Shown piece after piece: positions 41,073 through 45,127 of a stretch of DNA of 45,127 bases. The stretch spans positions 1 through 45,127 of the forward strand of contig CAYTBY010000006.1 in the NCBI GenBank assembly GCA_964436165.1, in the 5' to 3' direction. Below the pieces are notes generated by a model. It was not told the origin of the DNA. It saw only the letters and a list, made by a program, of their open reading frames with translations, and did not search any database. The first letter of the stretch is position 1; each line of letters begins with the position of its first letter. Both the position numbers and the translations under genes were made by a program. This stretch comes from 2-01-FULL-39-28 sp964436165 (GTDB lineage: Bacteria; Patescibacteriota; Minisyncoccia; 2-02-FULL-40-12; GWA2-44-9).

Positions 41073-41831
41073 TCATAGTATCCCCAGACGTATAAGTTCC
41101 TCTTTTACTTTCTGAATAATTTCTGGGGATGGCATGCCAGTATTTAAGTCGACTCCATATTTTCTGTGAACATTAATTTGTAGATACCATGATCCATCTT
41201 GATTGAAATTTTTAGAAACAGAAACCGTTTGTTTCCCCCTTTTTGACTTAACTTGAATAGGAATATTGTTAGCAAAAAAATCTGCCCCTCTTCTTAGTTC
41301 ATTAGACTCATCTTCTGCTGGGGTGGACTGTCTAGTCGAGAAACCTAGAATTTCAAAAATTTGTATAGCAGCCGCTTCGGTAATAACTGCCTGTTTATCT
41401 GATTCTCCGCCTAAATATGGGTGGCGAAACTGATAATAAATCTCCCAAAACTTTTCCATAACTTGCGGTAAATCTTTATTGGCCAGCACTAAATGACTAG
41501 AGAGCTGAATCCACTCTCTAGTCGATCCGTTTAAACCGTCTACAATAGCAGTTATAAACTCCCCGTATTTTGGATATTTTTGTATCAACTTATTAGTTAT
41601 TTCTCGGGCCATTTCTCCTGAAGATACAATATGTCCTTCGCTATCATGTAATTTAAGTAAATCCTTTAAGTCTTTCGCAATACTCTCAAGGTTTACAATA
41701 GTTTCATTATCCAAATTTTCAGTCTCCTCTGCTATTTCACGAGGAGATTCTTTGTTTAAAATTTTTTCCGTCATTTTAGTTAAATAATATTTTTTTATTT
41801 TAAGATTTTGATAAAAGTTTTCTAAATCCAT
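41073..41831 (-). CDS. PD-(D/E)XK-like putative restriction-type nuclease
   Basis: About 252 residues from the ATG at 41831; a TTG at 41852 in the same frame is an alternative start. The first ~150 residues are helical with no known domain. The second part has a candidate nuclease core: Glu in VITEAAAIQIFEILGF, then RRGADFFANNIPIQVKSKRG, where D and Q-x-K fit the D-(E/Q)XK pattern. A WYLQINVHRKYGVD strand follows. This suggests a stand-alone restriction or Mrr-like enzyme, but no methylase or partner is adjacent. The gene's first codons lie in one copy of a 147-base direct repeat linked to tRNA-Ala. Confidence 0.55.
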   Translation of the reverse strand: MDLENFYQNLKIKKYYLTKMTEKILNKESPREIAEETENLDNETIVNLESIAKDLKDLLKLHDSEGHIVSSGEMAREITNKLIQKYPKYGEFITAIVDGLNGSTREWIQLSSHLVLANKDLPQVMEKFWEIYYQFRHPYLGGESDKQAVITEAAAIQIFEILGFSTRQSTPAEDESNELRRGADFFANNIPIQVKSKRGKQTVSVSKNFNQDGSWYLQINVHRKYGVDLNTGMPSPEIIQKVKEELIRLGIL

Positions 41832-41950
41832 TACGGTCTGGGTATTTTGCAATTTTTAGACACATTTTTCGGACTGTTGAAAACTCAATTTAATCTATAT
41901 AAAACCAATACTACTTGCCTAAAAGTTTTCAAACCATCAATCGGTGGACC
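41804..41950. repeat. Direct repeat, copy 1 (tRNA 3'-end associated)
   Basis: About 147 bases, roughly 75-80 percent identical by eye to 42663-42812. Both copies end in AATCGGTGGACC; in copy 2 this is the 3' end of tRNA-Ala. Copy 1 includes the start of the nuclease-like gene. Confidence 0.8.
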
Positions 41951-42028
41951 AGGTAGTGAAAGTTCGAGATACAATTTGCTTCAAGCAAATTGTAAATGGC
42001 GAAGCCAACTCGAACTTCTACTACCTGG
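41949..42028. repeat. Nested long hairpin
   Basis: Outer arms CCAGGTAGT/ACTACCTGG (41949-41957, 42020-42028), next arms AGTTCGAG/CTCGAACT (41961-41968, 42009-42016). Within these are a perfect palindrome with one central base (41971-41993) and a small TGGC-TTC-GCCA hairpin. It joins directly to the tRNA-like GGTCCACC end of repeat copy 1. Confidence 0.8.
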
Positions 42029-42162
42029 TGGAGTATATCGGGACGTATGGAAAACTTTATTGCTAGAATTATATGGATATTTTATACAAAATCCAACCTC
42101 CTTAGAACTTAACACGGTTTTTAGTAATTAAAAAGTGGCTAATTAGCCACCGTATTGAATAT

Positions 42163-42573
42163 TTATACAAGCTTGGTGCCGGATAGTTTTTCATATCTAG
42201 AGATTGCGACCTCGATTTCTTTAGCCGACATTAAAGATTCATATTCTAATTGATGTATCAATTTTCCGCTTTTTCTGTAATCTCCCATCAACATAGAAAC
42301 TATAATCGCAGATAATAAAATACTCTGTTCCTGCGTGAGATTGGATTCCCTAGAAATTTGTATGAGATTCTGACCTACCTCCTTCACATCAAATTCGTGC
42401 TTAGTTAGCAACCTTTGAAATTCTATTTCTGCTAATTGGAGTGCCATGCCTAGCTGAGCAGCTGTAAGACCTGATTTCACCTCAAGATGTTTTTGGAATC
42501 CTCGAAGTTCTCCTTTGGCCCGAGGCCATATTTTCAGAATATCTTCCTTGGTCCATGTTCTTTGACTAGCCAT
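42163..42573 (-). CDS. Unknown all-helical protein
   Basis: 136 residues, probably all alpha (LTAAQLGMALQLAEIEFQRL; ISRYEKLSGTKLV at the end), no transmembrane segment, no known motif. It has a canonical AAGGAG Shine-Dalgarno and a TATAAT about 32 bases upstream (42611-42606), in contrast to the leaderless core genes. It lies between two copies of a tRNA-linked direct repeat, so it may be cargo of a small duplicated or inserted unit. Confidence 0.6.
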   Translation of the reverse strand: MASQRTWTKEDILKIWPRAKGELRGFQKHLEVKSGLTAAQLGMALQLAEIEFQRLLTKHEFDVKEVGQNLIQISRESNLTQEQSILLSAIIVSMLMGDYRKSGKLIHQLEYESLMSAKEIEVAISRYEKLSGTKLV

Positions 42574-42662
42574 ACTTTCTCCTTGTTAAAAATCTAAGCG
42601 AGATTATTATATCCCAGAGCCCAGGATTTTACAACCCCTGCAATAAAAACCAGCATTTCTGC

Positions 42663-42812
42663 CGATTTTTAATAAAAAGTTTTCCAAATTTCTTTACGGT
42701 CTAAATTTTGGATCATTTTTTAATATATTTTTCTACCTCGGAAAACTCAATATAATCTAGATAATATCAACGCTACTTGCCTAAAAGTTTTCAAATCACC
42801 AATCGGTGGACC
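42663..42812. repeat. Direct repeat, copy 2, overlapping the tRNA-Ala 3' end
   Basis: Partner of 41804-41950; the unit length is about 860 bases. The shared core CTACTTGCCTAAAAGTTTTC is identical in both. Confidence 0.8.
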
Positions 42813-42879
42813 GTGCCGGAGTTGCACCGGCGACCTCTCGAATGCGAATCGAGTGTTCTACTAACTGAACTAACGGCCC
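42807..42879 (-). tRNA. tRNA-Ala (anticodon CGC)
   Basis: Acceptor GGGCCGT/ACGGTCC with the alanine-specific G3-U70 pair, D stem GTTC/GAAC, anticodon arm CTCGA-TTCGCAT-TCGAG, T stem GCCGG/CCGGC, discriminator A. The T-loop is TGCAACT in place of TTCRANT, and the D-loop AGTTAGTA lacks the GG pair, so the elbow contacts are unusual. CCA is not encoded (CCG follows). Confidence 0.88.
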
Positions 42880-42900
42880 AAATTAGGAGACAACCTTATT

Positions 42901-44067
42901 TTAACATTTTTTGAGTTCTTTAACTTTGTTTGTTTTCTCCCAAGGGATATTAAGATCGTTGCGGCCGAAGTGGCCGTAAGCGGCAGTTTTGAGGAATATC
43001 GGTTTACGGAGGCCGAGGGTTTTGATCAAAATGCCTGGACGGAGGTCGAATATTTTTGTGACAGCTTTGGCTATTTTCCAATCTGGCACTTTGCCGGTGC
43101 CGAATGTACTTACGTTTATCGAAATTGGTTCGGGGATGCCGATGGCGTAGCTTACTTGTATTTCGGCTTTTTCGGCCAACTTGGCGGCGACGATGTTCTT
43201 GGCTACCCAACGGGCGGCGTACGAAGCGGAACGGTCAACTTTAGTCGCGTCTTTGCCGGAAAAAGCGCCTCCGCCATGCCGGCCGACTCCGCCATAGGTG
43301 TCCACGATTATTTTCCTTCCAGTGAGTCCTGTATCCCCCACTGGTCCGCCAATTACAAATCTTCCGGTCGGATTAACCAAAATTCTTGTGGCTGAAGATA
43401 AGAGCGAGGCGGGAATAACTTTTTTAATGACTTTGTTTAAAATATCTTTTTTTATCTTTTGTTGGGGAATGTCCGGGTCATGCTGGGCAGAGACAAGAAC
43501 GGTATGAACTCTAGCTTTTCCATCTTGCCCGTATTCAACCGTTACCTGAGCTTTACCGTCCGGTCTTAAATAAGGAATTGCCCCGTTTTTTCTTACTTGA
43601 GAAAGTTTGAGCGTCAAAGCGTGGGCCAGGGCGATGGGCAAAGGCATTAGGGTTTTGGTTTCGTTGGAGGCATAACCGTACATCATACCCTGGTCTCCGG
43701 CGCCGACTTTCTCGGCTTTTTCTTTGCGGTACTGGCCGACGCCCATGGCAATGTCGGGTGATTGTTGTTGGATAGCGGTTTGGATTTGGCAAGTTTTACA
43801 GTCAAATCCCAGCTCCGGCCGGTCGTAGCCGATATTTTTTATTACATTTCTGGCGATAGCTGGAACGTCGAGTTTGGCCCTTGTTGTCAGTTCTCCGGCC
43901 ACGATGACCAAATTGCCGGTAAGCAATGTTTCGATGGCCACCCGGCCGTATGGATCTTGTTTCAAAACCTCATCCAAAACCGCATCTGATATTTGGTCAG
44001 CTATTTTATCCGGGTGACCCTCGGTCACAGACTCGGAGGTGAGTAAATGTTTCTTGTTATTTAACAT
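42901..44067 (-). CDS. metK: S-adenosylmethionine synthetase
   Basis: Makes SAM from methionine and ATP; the active enzyme is a dimer or tetramer in the cytoplasm. Motifs: SESVTEGHPDKIADQISDAV near the start, GAGDQGMMYGYA (the methionine adenosyltransferase signature) and GGGAFSGKDATKVDRSASYA. 388 residues, complete. The promoter at 44074-44102 ends six bases before the ATG, so the mRNA should be leaderless. SAM is also the substrate of RsmA encoded in this window. Confidence 0.96.
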   Translation of the reverse strand: MLNNKKHLLTSESVTEGHPDKIADQISDAVLDEVLKQDPYGRVAIETLLTGNLVIVAGELTTRAKLDVPAIARNVIKNIGYDRPELGFDCKTCQIQTAIQQQSPDIAMGVGQYRKEKAEKVGAGDQGMMYGYASNETKTLMPLPIALAHALTLKLSQVRKNGAIPYLRPDGKAQVTVEYGQDGKARVHTVLVSAQHDPDIPQQKIKKDILNKVIKKVIPASLLSSATRILVNPTGRFVIGGPVGDTGLTGRKIIVDTYGGVGRHGGGAFSGKDATKVDRSASYAARWVAKNIVAAKLAEKAEIQVSYAIGIPEPISINVSTFGTGKVPDWKIAKAVTKIFDLRPGILIKTLGLRKPIFLKTAAYGHFGRNDLNIPWEKTNKVKELKKC

Positions 44068-44073
44068 GTCGAA

Positions 44074-44102
44074 ATTGTATTACTACAAGCAGAATGATGC
44101 AA
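44074..44102 (-). promoter_or_regulatory. Promoter of metK, predicted leaderless
   Basis: Minus strand: TTGCAT (44102-44097), 17 bases, TACAAT (44079-44074), then six bases to the ATG. No SAM riboswitch can fit. Confidence 0.7.
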
Positions 44103-44114
44103 CTAGCCAAACTC

Positions 44115-45005
44115 TCATGTAAATTTATTTAAAATTTTATCTAACCGATTGATCGGGTATAAATCTTTTGGATATATGCTAATTAGTCTAATCTTGTTTT
44201 TTAGACAAATATCTGCCTTTTCTTTTATAGATCTGTCATATCTTGGGCTATCTTTTGCTAGACCGAAATATTCAATAAAAACCTCACCGCTATTAACTGC
44301 CCAATCAGCTGAATGACCCGTATTTGGATAAGGTGCATTCCTGATATGCTCTATCTTATTTTTATGAAGCCAATTATCAATAATAGATTCAGAGACAGAG
44401 TCACACTCATGACCATCCGTAGCTTTTGTCCGTGTGCGTTTGTACATGCGATGATCATGGGAGCGGTTGGGTGCGAGACCAGCGGCTTGTATAGTTGCAG
44501 TCCAAGAGCCAAATCTGCGGGTGGCACAGCCCACAATTTCTAACACTTCTCGTTTGGCTGGCGCTCTCTGGTGATGTTGATTAAAGTCTTCGATTACTGA
44601 AATTATTTGCTCCTTTGTATATTTGAACTTCCCACTTCTATAATTGCTGGTTGATAGATATCCGCATTTAGTGGAACAGTATTCAGAGTCTCTGTTCTTA
44701 AACTCCTTTTTACACATCTTACAATATCTTTTTGGCCATTTTGGATATTTTTGATTGTTTACAGTAGCGGCACAAGATTGACTGCAGTAGTTGTACTCTA
44801 AGATATCATTTTTTACACGGTAGAACCTCTCTTTGCATATAGAGTTATTGCAGATTAGCAGCTTCCCGGTCTTTCTATAATCAAACTGACATTTTTTTGA
44901 ACAGTATAAATTATGTCCAAGTCTAGCATTCTCCTTAATGTGCATCTCATACTTAAGAAATGATCTATTGCAGTTTTTGCACGGGACTTTTAGTAGGTTT
45001 CTCAT
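44115..45005 (-). CDS. Zinc-finger homing-type endonuclease
   Basis: 296 residues. Three or four Cys4 zinc knuckles come first (Cys9/12/35/39, Cys52/57/74/78, Cys95/98/110/114). At about 127-178 is a homing-endonuclease-associated repeat (YTKEQIISVIEDFNQHHQ, then FGSWTATIQAAGLAPN). The C-terminal part looks like a PD-(D/E)XK/Vsr-like nuclease: SESIIDNWLHKNKIEHIRN, Asp in HSADWAV (234), Glu in VFIEYFG (245), and a later Lys. Such proteins cut DNA to spread their own gene. A TACAAT six bases before the ATG predicts a leaderless mRNA. The gene follows tRNA-Pro on the same strand. Confidence 0.75.
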   Translation of the reverse strand: MRNLLKVPCKNCNRSFLKYEMHIKENARLGHNLYCSKKCQFDYRKTGKLLICNNSICKERFYRVKNDILEYNYCSQSCAATVNNQKYPKWPKRYCKMCKKEFKNRDSEYCSTKCGYLSTSNYRSGKFKYTKEQIISVIEDFNQHHQRAPAKREVLEIVGCATRRFGSWTATIQAAGLAPNRSHDHRMYKRTRTKATDGHECDSVSESIIDNWLHKNKIEHIRNAPYPNTGHSADWAVNSGEVFIEYFGLAKDSPRYDRSIKEKADICLKNKIRLISIYPKDLYPINRLDKILNKFT

Positions 45006-45011
45006 CTACTC

Positions 45012-45017
45012 ATTGTA
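45012..45017 (-). promoter_or_regulatory. -10 box of the homing-type endonuclease gene
   Basis: TACAAT (45017-45012), six bases before the ATG at 45005. No good -35 is seen. Just upstream, 45027-45060 has a GGGGTTCGATTCC segment that resembles a tRNA T-arm remnant. Confidence 0.45.
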
Positions 45018-45060
45018 CCAAATCTTTAGGCTAAAAGGAATCGAACCCCGGGTCTTATAG

Positions 45061-45127
45061 TCGGACCGCCGCGAATCGAACGCGGTCTACCACTACCCGA
45101 AAGTGGCGTACTACCGGCATACTCCGG
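45061..45127 (-). tRNA. tRNA-Pro (anticodon CGG), cut by the window end
   Basis: Anticodon arm CCACT-TTCGGGT-AGTGG, T arm CCGCG-TTCGATT-CGCGG, 3' acceptor strand CGGTCCG and discriminator A. About four bases of the 5' acceptor strand lie beyond the window. CCA is not encoded. Confidence 0.88.

Noticed and set aside
43004..43792. Several frames on both strands inside metK
   Set aside because: All are contained in the complete, well-conserved metK.

Overview
The window looks like a chromosomal segment of a Candidate Phyla Radiation (Patescibacteria, Parcubacteria-like) bacterium. I infer this from the gene set and gene style, not from a tree: compact YidC, KhpB and YebC, a serine recombinase with coiled-coil tail, a type IV pilus ATPase, a VirB4/PrgI/VirB6-type secretion cluster, a membrane-anchored Clp-like ATPase, very short intergenic gaps and many genes without a Shine-Dalgarno. 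It is an assembled scaffold: a 100-N gap sits inside the cysteine desulfurase gene and the two contig ends overlap by 55 identical bases.

Layout. 1-3000: accessory zone with a recombinase remnant, a promoter-driven tRNA-like RNA, a serine recombinase, and a LAGLIDADG-like gene between tRNA-Arg and tRNA-Lys. 3051-7315: cysteine desulfurase, a strong promoter with a structured RNA of unknown class, trigger factor and NusA. 7506-15393: PilB-type ATPase, two inverted-repeat elements, RuvB, short YebC, RuvC, a 53-residue acidic protein, TyrRS and a class A penicillin-binding protein. 15418-20652: the origin neighbourhood, dnaA-dnaN-dciA-like on the minus strand and rpmH-rnpA-yidD-yidC-khpB on the plus strand, with weak DnaA boxes in both flanking gaps.

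20756-35273: a long minus-strand run. Read in its own direction it is rsmA, lnt-like, a calcium-repeat membrane protein, a 710-residue exported protein, VirB6-like, an unknown, PrgI, a VirB4 N-half, the VirB4 ATPase, a membrane protein and a beta-propeller. It encodes a membrane ATPase-driven transporter plus surface proteins; no coupling protein or relaxase is visible. 35317-40308: UvrD-type helicase and a divergent membrane-protein/Clp-like ATPase pair. 40348-45127: accessory genes (two unknowns, a PD-(D/E)XK-like protein, a zinc-finger homing-type endonuclease) around tRNA-Ala, metK and tRNA-Pro.

Three themes cross the window. First, a -10 hexamer lies 6-8 bases before the ATG of many genes, which predicts leaderless mRNAs; the clearest case is a 19-bp divergent interval at 37342-37360. 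Second, perfect palindromes and short tandem repeats fill the gaps and also sit in frame inside rsmA, lnt and the helicase gene. Third, nuclease or recombinase genes lie next to all four tRNA genes.
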